Below, one piece after another: positions 55,298 to 64,000 of a stretch of DNA of 64,000 nt. Made by a program: the position numbers and the translations under genes. The DNA lies in NCBI RefSeq assembly GCF_023015625.1, contig NZ_JALKAH010000005.1, forward strand, positions 62,001 through 126,000, read 5' to 3'. The notes beneath the pieces are model-generated. The model saw only the letters and a list, made by a program, of their open reading frames with translations, made no database searches and was not told the DNA's origin. Source of the stretch: Yoonia sp. F2084L. Its GTDB lineage: Bacteria > Pseudomonadota > Alphaproteobacteria > Rhodobacterales > Rhodobacteraceae. Position 1 is the first letter of the stretch. Each line of letters begins with the position of its first letter.

Positions 55298-57346
55298 TCA
55301 GCTCGCCTTTGCTAAACCTTCTGCACCTGCATGTGGCCCCCCAGACGTTACGCCCAACCGAAAACCTGATGTCAGTTTGTCCAGTCCTTCGGCATCCCTT
55401 GTCAGTTCAACGCTCGCTGCAGTCGTTTGTTCAACCATCGCAGCATTGTGCTGGGTCACTTGATCAAGCTGGACCATCGCAGCGTTTATCTCGGTCAGAC
55501 CGTTGGCTTGTTCGGTCGAAGCCATCGCGATCTCTGATACCAAAGTGTTGATCTGTTCAACCATTTCTACGATTTCATTCAAAACCGTTCCGGTCTTGCC
55601 CACATAGTCAACCCCACGGTCAACATGCTCTGAACTCGCGGAAATCAGGGTCTTGATTTCGTTTGCGGCTTCGGACGAGCGTTGCGCAAGCGCGCGCACC
55701 TCAGAGGCCACCACAGCAAACCCGCGTCCGGCATCACCCGCGCGCGCCGCTTCGACGCCCGCATTCAATGCAAGAAGATTGGTCTGAAAGGCAATATCAT
55801 CAATCACACCAATGATGCGCGATATGCTTTTTGACGATCCTTCAATCTCACCCATGGCAGTGACCGTATTGCTGACCACTTCGCTGGCCTTTTCAGCCTG
55901 CGAGCGGGCCTTTGTCACAAAGTGATGTACTTCGCCTGATCGCTCTGCGGATGATTTCACGCTTCCGCTCAATTCTTCGATCGCGGCCACTGTTTCTTCC
56001 AGACTTGCAGCCTGGCCTTCTGTCCGGCGAGACAGGTCGCCTGTGGCGTGCGCGAACTCGTCCGCACCGCTGCGAATACGCGCGGAGCGTTCATAAATTC
56101 CCACCATCGCCGATCTCAATTTATCGACTGCGCCGTTATAATCTGCCAAGAGTTTGTCATATCCGCCGCCGAACTGGGCTTCGATACGCCACTGCAAATC
56201 CCCATCAGCTAAACGTTCAAGACTGGATTGCAGGACTTCCGTGACCTTTTCCTGACTTTCCTGCAAGCGCGCTGCGTCAGCCTCCAACACCTTGCGCCTG
56301 TCTTCATTCTGTCCCAGAGCTTCAACGGCTTTGGAAATTTCGCTGATTTCATATATTTTCGACCCGGGCAAAGCACCAATGTCCTGCCCAGCCATGACGC
56401 GTCTTAGCGCTTCGACATAAGACGTCAGCGGTGTCGCGATCGCGCGCGATGACCGCTGCATCGCTACAAAGACACCGATTATGCTGGCGAAAACAACCCC
56501 AAACGATGCTACAATAAAGAATTGTCGCGCCTGACTGTCAGCCGCAAGTTTCGCCTTTGAAACCGTATCAGCAGCCGTCTTCAGTTCGGCAATCAGCGGC
56601 GTCACCTCACTGTATAAATTGGATAGAACGCGCCGCGCCTCGCGTTCCGCAAAAGTAGCCTGAGCGAGCGCATTGAAGGCGTTTTGATACACTAAAAGAA
56701 GATCATTCGCTTGCGTCGCGACAGCCTGTGATCCGAAGGCAGTCACTGGAAATGCTTGAAATTCTTCGACACGGGCCGCGATGCGGTCAACGTATTTTTG
56801 ATCAACCCGCATTATAAAGTCTTTCTCATGCCGGCGCATCATCAACATCTTGACGGTAAGTGCGTCATTTCCAACCTCACCCAAAAGGGTTTCAATGCTG
56901 TGAACTGCACCGCGTAATTCGCCCTCTAATCCAAGGTCGGGCTGCAAACCAACTTGCCGTGTCAGCCGTACCAGCGTTTCGAACTGCGTCACATACGTCT
57001 GCCACGTTTCAGATATTTCTTGAATACGCACGTCACTATCTGGCACGTTCAGCCGGCGCGCCTGATCACCAATTCTAGTCAAATCCGAAAGCGCAGTCGC
57101 TACTGCTTCTGCATGTCGTTGCGCATATCTTTCTTCTCGCCGCAGTATGAAATCCTTTTCTGCGCGCCGGGCCTGCAGCAAATCGATATCTAGATCACGC
57201 AAGTGCATTTCGAAATCGGCCACGTCTTGTTTGGCGCGATCAGTTTCATCTTCTTTATGAAGAAAGAACGCCCCAAGGGCCATCATAAGAAGAAAAGCAA
57301 ACACAGTGATCAGCGTGTTGCGCGTCAGGACAGTTTTGATCGTCAC
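55298..57346 (-). CDS. Methyl-accepting chemotaxis protein with HBM-type sensor
   Basis: 682 residues from GTG 57346 (GGGAG upstream); the frame is open to 57409. First span ~10-30, second ~275-295. Between them, [10 protein letters not shown] and [10 protein letters not shown] recur ~111 residues apart, the mark of the helical bimodular (HBM) sensor, which in Pseudomonas McpS binds organic acids. Then HAMP-like segments and the signalling tip ([23 protein letters not shown], given as span). No other chemotaxis gene is in the window. It lies inside the rplW-rplB gap. Confidence 0.9.
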   Translation of the reverse strand: MTIKTVLTRNTLITVFAFLLMMALGAFFLHKEDETDRAKQDVADFEMHLRDLDIDLLQARRAEKDFILRREERYAQRHAEAVATALSDLTRIGDQARRLNVPDSDVRIQEISETWQTYVTQFETLVRLTRQVGLQPDLGLEGELRGAVHSIETLLGEVGNDALTVKMLMMRRHEKDFIMRVDQKYVDRIAARVEEFQAFPVTAFGSQAVATQANDLLLVYQNAFNALAQATFAEREARRVLSNLYSEVTPLIAELKTAADTVSKAKLAADSQARQFFIVASFGVVFASIIGVFVAMQRSSRAIATPLTSYVEALRRVMAGQDIGALPGSKIYEISEISKAVEALGQNEDRRKVLEADAARLQESQEKVTEVLQSSLERLADGDLQWRIEAQFGGGYDKLLADYNGAVDKLRSAMVGIYERSARIRSGADEFAHATGDLSRRTEGQAASLEETVAAIEELSGSVKSSAERSGEVHHFVTKARSQAEKASEVVSNTVTAMGEIEGSSKSISRIIGVIDDIAFQTNLLALNAGVEAARAGDAGRGFAVVASEVRALAQRSSEAANEIKTLISASSEHVDRGVDYVGKTGTVLNEIVEMVEQINTLVSEIAMASTEQANGLTEINAAMVQLDQVTQHNAAMVEQTTAASVELTRDAEGLDKLTSGFRLGVTSGGPHAGAEGLAKAS

Positions 57347-57461
57347 AGTAAGCTCCCAAATAATCGGCTTTGCATCGCATGATCGGGTAGGGTCCATGAA
57401 TAGCTGCACGATCCTTTAGATTTGGTTTCCAAACAGCAAGATTTCTAAAGCGGCCCCAACA

Positions 57462-57570
57462 TCACTTTCATTCCGGCGCCGGATACTTTCCCGTGCCTGG
57501 CAACGTCATACCCACCTGCCCTGCACAGACCTTGGCCACGGTCGCATCTTCCTCGCTGCCTGGCTGAGGA
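57462..57570 (-). pseudogene. Dehydrogenase C-terminal fragment 3
   Basis: Leftward translation gives SEEDATVAKVCAGQVGMTLPGTG, matching the end of fragment 1 (GEDDAAVAKVYAGQVGV). About 30 codons remain. It lies between the chemoreceptor gene and the rplD-rplW remnant. Confidence 0.7.
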
Positions 57571-57589
57571 CTGATAGCAAGCAAGATGA

Positions 57590-57857
57590 AAGGCCCCCGC
57601 GTTTCCGCGAGGGCCCTCATCAATTCGTTCGGTGGCTGACTTAAAGACCAGTAGATACGTCGATTGTGTTACCTTCCAGCCCAATGCGCCGACCTGTTTG
57701 GGCAGAGCAGAGGTCTTGGCGTCTTTGACATTGATATCATCGACAATCACCAACGCGCCTGCTGCAACTTTTGCAGACAAAGCGTGCTTGAGACCAAGCT
57801 TGCGGAACTTCTTGGGCTGACCGATGCCACCCCACGGGCAGTCGCTGGCCCTTCGTG
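57590..57857 (-). pseudogene. Decayed second copy of the rplD-rplW junction with terminator
   Basis: 57675-57830 is nearly identical to part of rplD (58782-58930; both encode [13 protein letters not shown] and KQVGALGWK). At its low end it joins the rplW tail (57640-57672 resembles 58308-58338) and the rplW terminator (57590-57625 resembles 58253-58284). Most of rplW and the rplD end are deleted. No full product can be made. Confidence 0.85.
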
Positions 57858-58127
57858 TTAGCCGCCTGCTTGTATCTTTTTCACGTGCTCAAGCACATAC
57901 CCATCGATGCAGGCTTGATGCGCAAAGGCCAGTCGCGCATTGCCCTGCGCAACAGCGTCTTCGACGGACATATCCGGAATGCCCTCTTGGGTACAGATAG
58001 CGCCATAGAACGCGACGACTTCTTCTGGCGTGGCGCCCGCTGGCGGGCTGGGCGTGGCCGCAGGCGGCGTGCAAGCGGCAAGGGCTAATGCCAAGACCGT
58101 AAGAACCGTCAATTTCATATTAGACAT
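57858..58127 (-). CDS. Small lipoprotein inserted after rplW
   Basis: 89 residues from ATG 58127 (AGGAG six bases upstream). Lipobox LALALAACTPP, a Pro/Ala linker, then a helical part (GATPEEVVAFYGAICTQEGI, LAFAHQACIDGYVLEHVKKI) with two Cys that may pair. No family is recognised. Lies between rplW and the decayed second rplD-rplW copy. Confidence 0.7.
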   Translation of the reverse strand: MSNMKLTVLTVLALALAACTPPAATPSPPAGATPEEVVAFYGAICTQEGIPDMSVEDAVAQGNARLAFAHQACIDGYVLEHVKKIQAGG

Positions 58128-58252
58128 CTGTATCTCCTGTTTCATACGCCTTGGGCCAACGTGCATCGCGGCCCAGGCGAATTTGAAACTATAGCTTCGC
58201 TCAATGGGAACCTCAACTTCAGCAAAACCTTGCCCTGCAACACCCACGACGC

Positions 58253-58283
58253 AAAAAGGCCCCTGCATCACTGCGAGGGCCTT
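58253..58283 (-). terminator. Intrinsic terminator after rplW
   Basis: Minus-strand GGCCCTCGCA pairs with TGCAGGGGCC and is followed by TTTTT, 25 bp past the rplW stop. A related hairpin ends the remnant copy at 57590-57625. Confidence 0.82.
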
Positions 58284-58307
58284 CTCCATTTCGTCCGACC
58301 TTGGGTC

Positions 58308-58604
58308 TTACAGACCAGTCGACACATCAATCGTGTTGCCCTCTTCGAGCGTCACATAGGCCTTTTTCACGTCTTTGCGTGTGCCCAGCGACCCGCGAAA
58401 GCGCTTCACTTTACCTTTGGTGATGGATGTGTTGACCGCTTTGACCTTCACACCAAAGAGGCTTTCAACAGCTTCCTTGATCATCGGCTTGTTGGCGTCG
58501 ATCGCAACTTCGAAAACAACGGCATTGGCTTCGGACGCCATTGTTGCTTTCTCGGTGATGATCGGCTTGCGGATCACATCGTAATGTTCTGCTTTAGCGT
58601 TCAT
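58308..58604 (-). CDS. rplW: 50S ribosomal protein L23
   Basis: 98-residue L23, the docking site for targeting factors. [41 protein letters not shown]. Overlaps rplD by four bases. Confidence 0.98.
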   Translation of the reverse strand: MNAKAEHYDVIRKPIITEKATMASEANAVVFEVAIDANKPMIKEAVESLFGVKVKAVNTSITKGKVKRFRGSLGTRKDVKKAYVTLEEGNTIDVSTGL

Positions 58605-59221
58605 GCTAAACGAGCCTCCAGAGCTTCGACGCCTGCTTTGGTCAACACGAGTGTGTCGCTGCGCAGGATGTCGTAAACGTTGGCACCCTGAGACGGGAGA
58701 ACGTTAATGGTTGTGATGTTGGCGGCGGCCTTTTTGAAGTCAGCGTTGACTTCGGCACCGTCGATGATCAGCGCGCGCTTCCAGCCCAACGCGCCGACCT
58801 GTTTGGCCAGAGCAGAGGTCTTGGCGTCTTTGACATTGATGTCATCGACAATCACCAGTTCACCTGCTGCAACTTTTGCAGACAAAGCGTGCTTGAGACC
58901 AAGCTTGCGGAACTTCTTTGGCAGATCATGCGCGTGGCTACGGGGGGTTGGACCCTTGTAGATACCACCGGAACGGAAGATCGGAGCACCGCGCGAGCCG
59001 TGACGTGCGCCACCTGTGCCCTTTTGGCGATAGATCTTCTTGGTGGAATAGCTCACTTCGGAACGACCCAGCACATCGTGTGTACCTGCCATTGCCTTGT
59101 TACGCTGCCAGCGGACGACGCGGTGCAAGATGTCCTTGCGTGGCTCAAGACCGAAGATTTCGTCGTTCAGTTCGACGGAACCAGCTTTCTTGCCGTCCAG
59201 TTTGATTGCATCAGCCTTCAT
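58601..59221 (-). CDS. rplD: 50S ribosomal protein L4
   Basis: 206-residue L4. Tunnel loop [19 protein letters not shown]; core [19 protein letters not shown]. Overlaps rplC by one base. In E. coli, L4 represses this operon. A broken second copy lies at 57675-57830. Confidence 0.98.
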   Translation of the reverse strand: MKADAIKLDGKKAGSVELNDEIFGLEPRKDILHRVVRWQRNKAMAGTHDVLGRSEVSYSTKKIYRQKGTGGARHGSRGAPIFRSGGIYKGPTPRSHAHDLPKKFRKLGLKHALSAKVAAGELVIVDDINVKDAKTSALAKQVGALGWKRALIIDGAEVNADFKKAAANITTINVLPSQGANVYDILRSDTLVLTKAGVEALEARLA

Positions 59222-60072
59222 TATTTATCACCTTCTTCTGGCGCGGCATCGTCTGCCGAGGCTTCAGTTGTGGCTTCTGCTTCAGCAGCTTCCAATGCCG
59301 CCTGTTCTGCTTCGGCTGCGGCCTTTGCGGCGGCTTCCTCTTCAGCGGCAGCAGCGGCGGCGGCTTCTGCGGCCAGACGCTCAGCTTCTTCGGCCATGGA
59401 TTTCAGACCAGCAGGATAAATCACGTTCTCAGGTGTCGGCTTTTTGACCGCATCCTTGATTGTGACCCAGCCACCTTTGGAACCGGGAACAGCGCCCTTG
59501 ACCATGATGACACCGCGGGTGGCGTCGGTCTTAACGACTTGCAGGTTCTGGGTTGTGACTTTCGCCGCACCCATGTGACCGGCCATCTTCTTGCCTTTGA
59601 AGACTTTACCCGGATCCTGACACTGGCCAGTGGAACCATGCGAACGGTGAGAGATCGACACACCGTGTGTCGCGCGCAGACCACCAAAGTTGTGGCGCTT
59701 CATCGCACCGGCAAAACCTTTACCGATAGATGTACCACAGACGTCAACATACTGACCTTCGAAGTAGTGGTTCGCTGTCAGTGTTTCGCCCACATTGATC
59801 ATGTTCTCTGGGGCAACGCGGAACTCAGCAACCTTGCGCTTGGGTTCGACTTTGGCCTTTGCGAAGTGACCGCGCATCGCTTGTGACGTGCGCTTGGCTT
59901 TGGCGTTGCCTGCACCCAGCTGAACAGCTGTGTAGCCGTTTGTCTCGGGCGTGCGCTGTGCCACAACCTGCAGATTTTCGAGGGAAAGAACGGTCACAGG
60001 GATCTGCTTGCCGTCTTCCATGAAAAGCCGGGTCATGCCGACTTTCTTTGCGATAAGTCCTGTACGGAGCAT
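59221..60072 (-). CDS. rplC: 50S ribosomal protein L3 with Ala/Glu-rich extension
   Basis: 283 residues; the L3 core ([17 protein letters not shown] to about 222, including [20 protein letters not shown]) is complete. About 60 residues of Ala/Glu-rich helix follow, a tail common in Rhodobacterales L3 but absent in E. coli. The tail is likely a surface coiled coil; role unknown. Confidence 0.97.
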   Translation of the reverse strand: MLRTGLIAKKVGMTRLFMEDGKQIPVTVLSLENLQVVAQRTPETNGYTAVQLGAGNAKAKRTSQAMRGHFAKAKVEPKRKVAEFRVAPENMINVGETLTANHYFEGQYVDVCGTSIGKGFAGAMKRHNFGGLRATHGVSISHRSHGSTGQCQDPGKVFKGKKMAGHMGAAKVTTQNLQVVKTDATRGVIMVKGAVPGSKGGWVTIKDAVKKPTPENVIYPAGLKSMAEEAERLAAEAAAAAAAEEEAAAKAAAEAEQAALEAAEAEATTEASADDAAPEEGDK

Positions 60073-60084
60073 ATGATCTACCCC

Positions 60085-60396
60085 TTATACAGAAATCTGA
60101 ACGTCAACACCGGCGGCCAGGTCGAGCTTCATCAGCGCGTCCACGGTCTGTGGTGTTGGGTCGATGATGTCGAGAAGGCGCTTGTGCGTGCGGATCTCGA
60201 ACTGATCGCGGGATTTCTTGTCAACGTGGGGGCCACGCAGAACGGTGAACTTTTCGATCTTGTTTGGAAGTGGGATCGGTCCACGCACAGATGCGCCAGT
60301 GCGCTTTGCTGTGCTGACGATTTCCTGTGTGCTTGCATCAAGCACCCGGAAATCAAACGCCTTGAGGCGAATACGGATGTTTTGGCTCGCTGCCAT
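60085..60396 (-). CDS. rpsJ: 30S ribosomal protein S10
   Basis: 103-residue S10 (NusE). [39 protein letters not shown]. First gene of the S10 piece; also forms antitermination complexes with NusB. Confidence 0.98.
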   Translation of the reverse strand: MAASQNIRIRLKAFDFRVLDASTQEIVSTAKRTGASVRGPIPLPNKIEKFTVLRGPHVDKKSRDQFEIRTHKRLLDIIDPTPQTVDALMKLDLAAGVDVQISV

Positions 60397-60518
60397 GTCA
60401 TCACCCTTTATCTAGGGTCTGAAACGGATTGGACGATAGAGGCTCATCCCCTACCCTCGTCGCGTCTTTGGTCCAACGTATAAAGGGCACGCGCGGCGTA
60501 CCCTTGTTGGATTGGGGT

Positions 60519-60547
60519 GCTATAGGGGGAGTCGGGGGATGTGTAAA
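60519..60547 (-). promoter_or_regulatory. Predicted promoter of rpsJ-rplC-rplD-rplW
   Basis: Minus strand TTTACA (60542-60547), 17 bp of C-rich DNA, TATAGC (60519-60524), then ACCCC. About 115 nt of leader would precede rpsJ. The rest of the 60,397-60,758 gap shows nothing else. Confidence 0.62.
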
Positions 60548-60758
60548 GGGGGTTTGGCGTTGAGTGGTTCACAACCTCAGAAGATGCTAATTCCTCACTT
60601 GTCTAACCAGTGTCTGGTTAGAGCACTTTGCGGATGTGGATAGCCGAAGGCTATGGAGTACGCAAATTCGAGGGCGGCCGTCTCTTTGACACCACCATAA
60701 GCGATTTGTCTTTATGATTAAGATGCAATCACAACCCGTTTATGATCAGCCAGGCTTA

Positions 60759-61283
60759 TTAAAAGAACCGTTCCAGATTCTGGGCTTGCTGGATTGACAG
60801 AATTGTAATGCATTCAGCCGTGACCGCTCCCCAGCCTGACCCTCCCGAGTGCCAGCCAACAATGTTCTTTTCGGAACACATTTCATCTGCGAACTGAATC
60901 CACTGCCGCTGAGCCACGCGCAGATTGGCGATACTCTCTTGGTCGCCAGGTCGCGACGGTCCTTGGGCAATTACCCGTTGGTAAACAGCGTTAAGATACT
61001 CGTCCGCACGTCCCGCGCCAATGTAGTTACAGTACTCGCTAGGTGACACAGCGGCTCCTCCGGGAATAGGGAGCCCTTTGCTTTCGAGAACTGTTTCCAA
61101 GTCTATTACACACTCTTGAATACCTGCTATGACGCAAGCTGCCTGATCGATAGACTCAATTGCGAAACACGCTTCAACTTGAAGATAGGATTCATCGTAT
61201 TCAGCGGAAGCTGCCTCCCAATCATTTGCTTGCGCACTTGCCGCTACAACTACAAAACCAAAAGCCAGTATCTGTCTAAGCAT
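60759..61283 (-). CDS. LprI-like (DUF1311) exported protein between tuf and rpsJ
   Basis: 174 residues with signal peptide (ILAFGFVVVAASAQA). The last half, LNAVYQRVI, LRVAQRQWIQFADEMC and TAECITILSIQQAQNLERF, is the DUF1311/LprI pattern of lysozyme-inhibitor-like proteins. Six or more Cys may pair. AGGA lies eight bases before ATG. AT-rich. It interrupts the normal tuf-rpsJ neighbourhood. Confidence 0.75.
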   Translation of the reverse strand: MLRQILAFGFVVVAASAQANDWEAASAEYDESYLQVEACFAIESIDQAACVIAGIQECVIDLETVLESKGLPIPGGAAVSPSEYCNYIGAGRADEYLNAVYQRVIAQGPSRPGDQESIANLRVAQRQWIQFADEMCSEKNIVGWHSGGSGWGAVTAECITILSIQQAQNLERFF

Positions 61284-61542
61284 CAGTATTTTCCTTTAGT
61301 AGATCGCTTGTGGTGAAAATTTACCCAGCATTGCTCAAGTGCTTGCTGTTTGGTGCACAACTTGAAGGAGATTGCCTTGTAGTCAAGCGATTTCTTGGTT
61401 GGTCGCAAATTCAGGCATGACGACAATTTCCAATGGGGATATCCAGCAGCGAAAACGAAGCGCATCGTAAGAACTAACACCGCGGGCTAGATTGGCTGGA
61501 GGGTCATGTGCGGGCATGGCGCACTAGCAGCAAACCAAAAGC

Positions 61543-61571
61543 AAAAAGGCCGCCGCAAATCTGCGACGGCC
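61543..61571 (-). terminator. Intrinsic terminator after tuf
   Basis: Stem GGCCGTCGCA/TGCGGCGGCC with ~4-nt loop, followed by TTTTT on the minus strand. Confidence 0.85.
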
Positions 61572-61591
61572 TTTCGTTTGTTTGGTCATGC

Positions 61592-61632
61592 GGTGGGTTT
61601 TCACCCACCCTACGTAGGGTGGGTGCAACCCA
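61592..61632. repeat. Paired palindromes after tuf
   Basis: GTGGGTTTTCACCCACCCTAC meets GTAGGGTGGGTGCAACCCAC with no spacer, giving the CTACGTAG junction. Same arms as 41460-41508. Confidence 0.85.
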
Positions 61633-61645
61633 CGCGTGGTCGTGC

Positions 61646-62821
<1,176 letters not shown>

Positions 62822-62847
62822 GGTGTGGCTCCTTCAATTTAGTTGGG

Positions 62848-62904
62848 GCGGCGGGGATAACCCCGCCCTACGGGATGGTGGTAGGGCGGGGTTATCCCCG
62901 CCGC
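62848..62904. repeat. Paired palindromes between fusA and tuf
   Basis: 62848-62871 (core GGCGGGGATAACCCCGCCCTAC) and 62881-62904 (core GTAGGGCGGGGTTATCCCCGCC) are inverted copies with a 9-bp spacer. Conserved tips, arms unlike the other copies. Confidence 0.85.
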
Positions 62905-62909
62905 ACCGC

Positions 62910-64000
62910 TTATGCGTATTTCGCTTGGATCTCTTCAGAGATGTTGCTTGGAACCGGCTCGTAGTGGTCAAACTGCATCGAGAAGTTGGCTCTACCGCTC
63001 GACATGGAACGCAACGTGTTGATGTAGCCGAACATGTTCGCCAATGGCACCATTGCGTCGATTGCAATGGCGTTACCGCGTGTGTCCTGACCCTGCACCT
63101 GACCGCGACGTGATGTCAGGTCGCCGATGATACCACCGGTGTGTTCTTCAGGTGTGATCACCTCAACCTTCATGATCGGCTCAAGCAGTTTCGCACCAGC
63201 TTTGCGCATGCCTTCACGCATACACATACGGGCCGCGATTTCGAACGCCATGATGGAGGAGTCAACGTCGTGGAACTTTCCGTCGATCAAAGCCACCTTA
63301 AAGTCGATCACGGGGAAGCCGGCCAAGGGGCCGTTATCCATGACAGACCGGATGCCTTTTTCAACACCGGGGATGTATTCCTTGGGCACCGAACCACCGA
63401 CAACGCGGCTTTCGAATGAGAAACCTTCGCCGGGCTCTGTCGGGGAGATGATCATTTTCACTTCACCGAACTGACCTGAACCACCCGACTGCTTTTTGTG
63501 GGTGTAGGTATGCTCAACCTCGTGGCCGATTGTTTCACGGTATGCCACCTGTGGCGCACCGATGTTGGCTTCAACCTTGAATTCGCGCTTCATGCGGTCG
63601 ACAAGAATGTCGAGGTGCAATTCGCCCATGCCCTTCATGATGGTCTGACCGGATTCAAGGTCAGTCTCAACGCGGAAGGAAGGATCCTCAGCAGACAAAC
63701 GCTGCAAAGCAAGGCCCATCTTTTCCTGATCACCCTTTGTCTTTGGCTCAACGGCGATCTCGATCACAGGATCCGGGAACGTCATTGTTTCAAGAACGAC
63801 AGGCTCTGCAACAGAACACAATGTGTCACCTGTTGTTGTGTCCTTCAGACCACCCAGCGCGATGATGTCGCCGGAAAACGCTTCCGAGATTTCATCACGG
63901 TCGTTGGAGTGCATGATCATCATGCGGCCGACACGTTCTTTTTTGCCTTTGGTGGAGTTCAGGAATGTATCGCCTTTTTCCAGCTTACCCGAATAGATGC
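62910..64000 (-). CDS. fusA: Elongation factor G, C-terminal part (cut by window edge)
   Basis: The frame stays open to 64000, so the G domain lies outside. Visible are domain II ([20 protein letters not shown]), domain III ([17 protein letters not shown]), domain IV ([28 protein letters not shown], cited as span) and the end [19 protein letters not shown]. Drives ribosome translocation with GTP. Confidence 0.98.
   Translation of the reverse strand, partial: IYSGKLEKGDTFLNSTKGKKERVGRMMIMHSNDRDEISEAFSGDIIALGGLKDTTTGDTLCSVAEPVVLETMTFPDPVIEIAVEPKTKGDQEKMGLALQRLSAEDPSFRVETDLESGQTIMKGMGELHLDILVDRMKREFKVEANIGAPQVAYRETIGHEVEHTYTHKKQSGGSGQFGEVKMIISPTEPGEGFSFESRVVGGSVPKEYIPGVEKGIRSVMDNGPLAGFPVIDFKVALIDGKFHDVDSSIMAFEIAARMCMREGMRKAGAKLLEPIMKVEVITPEEHTGGIIGDLTSRRGQVQGQDTRGNAIAIDAMVPLANMFGYINTLRSMSSGRANFSMQFDHYEPVPSNISEEIQAKYA

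Noticed and set aside
54900..55463. 187-codon open frame on the plus strand near the chemoreceptor
   Set aside because: No domain, no ribosome site, and it overlaps a dehydrogenase remnant and the receptor end.
60600..60700. Possible small RNA or leader upstream of rpsJ
   Set aside because: Short inverted repeats here are weak, and no known RNA family is recognised.
33600..61300. Integrative element or prophage as the source of the inserts
   Set aside because: No integrase, transposase, tRNA or att-like direct repeat is seen. The inserts also differ in content and base composition.

Overview
This window is chromosomal DNA of a marine Roseobacter-group alphaproteobacterium (Rhodobacterales). 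The evidence is protein content and gene order: an Aap/Bzt-type amino-acid importer, an ATP12-type F1-ATPase chaperone, a VPLPA-CTERM surface protein, DUF6525, and a yidC-MOSC-yihA-argB run. No name more exact than that is justified from sequence alone. I saw no tRNA, rRNA, CRISPR array, integrase or transposase.

Positions 1-33,600 look like an ordinary Roseobacter genome. The left end holds the tail of a flavin amine oxidase. Next is a divergent zinc-uptake locus (zur-znuC-znuB / znuA) with two candidate Zur boxes in the shared gap. A small DUF6525 gene and a secreted VPLPA-CTERM protein follow. From 5.5 to 14.5 kb lies a polyamine module: the importer potF-potG-potH-potI, read leftward, and a GntR regulator, a PuuA-like ligase, a SpuC-like aminotransferase and a PuuB-like oxidase, read rightward. 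Import and breakdown therefore share one control region. From 14.8 to 21 kb are a 56-residue small gene, yidC, a MOSC protein, yihA, argB, a secreted protein, a ferredoxin and a SixA-like phosphatase. A GGDEF/EAL protein paired with a periplasmic protein, bztABCD, and an ATP12-HAD-rluC-crcB-rarA-dioxygenase run come next.

Positions 33,600-64,000 hold the ribosomal super-operon (fusA, tuf, S10, spc and alpha operon genes), all on the minus strand and in canonical order, but broken up. Foreign or accessory DNA separates tuf from rpsJ, rplW from rplB (5.3 kb), rplP from rpmC (5.3 kb) and rpmD from rplO (1.6 kb). Each piece has its own sigma70-like promoter with exactly 17 nt between the boxes (upstream of rpsJ, rplB, rpmC, rplO and rpsM). 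Most pieces end in an intrinsic terminator. The inserts carry a lipoprotein, an HBM-type chemotaxis receptor, a YiiX-like peptidase-fold protein, a cold-shock-like protein, a Fic/Doc toxin-antitoxin pair, a deacetylase-glycosyltransferase pair and a zinc metallopeptidase.

Two classes of scar mark the inserts. One is a decayed second copy of the rplD-rplW junction. The other is three separate pieces of the same dehydrogenase C-terminus. A family of palindromic repeats, usually with GTAGG/CCTAC tips but with different arm sequences, sits in gaps across the whole ribosomal region.
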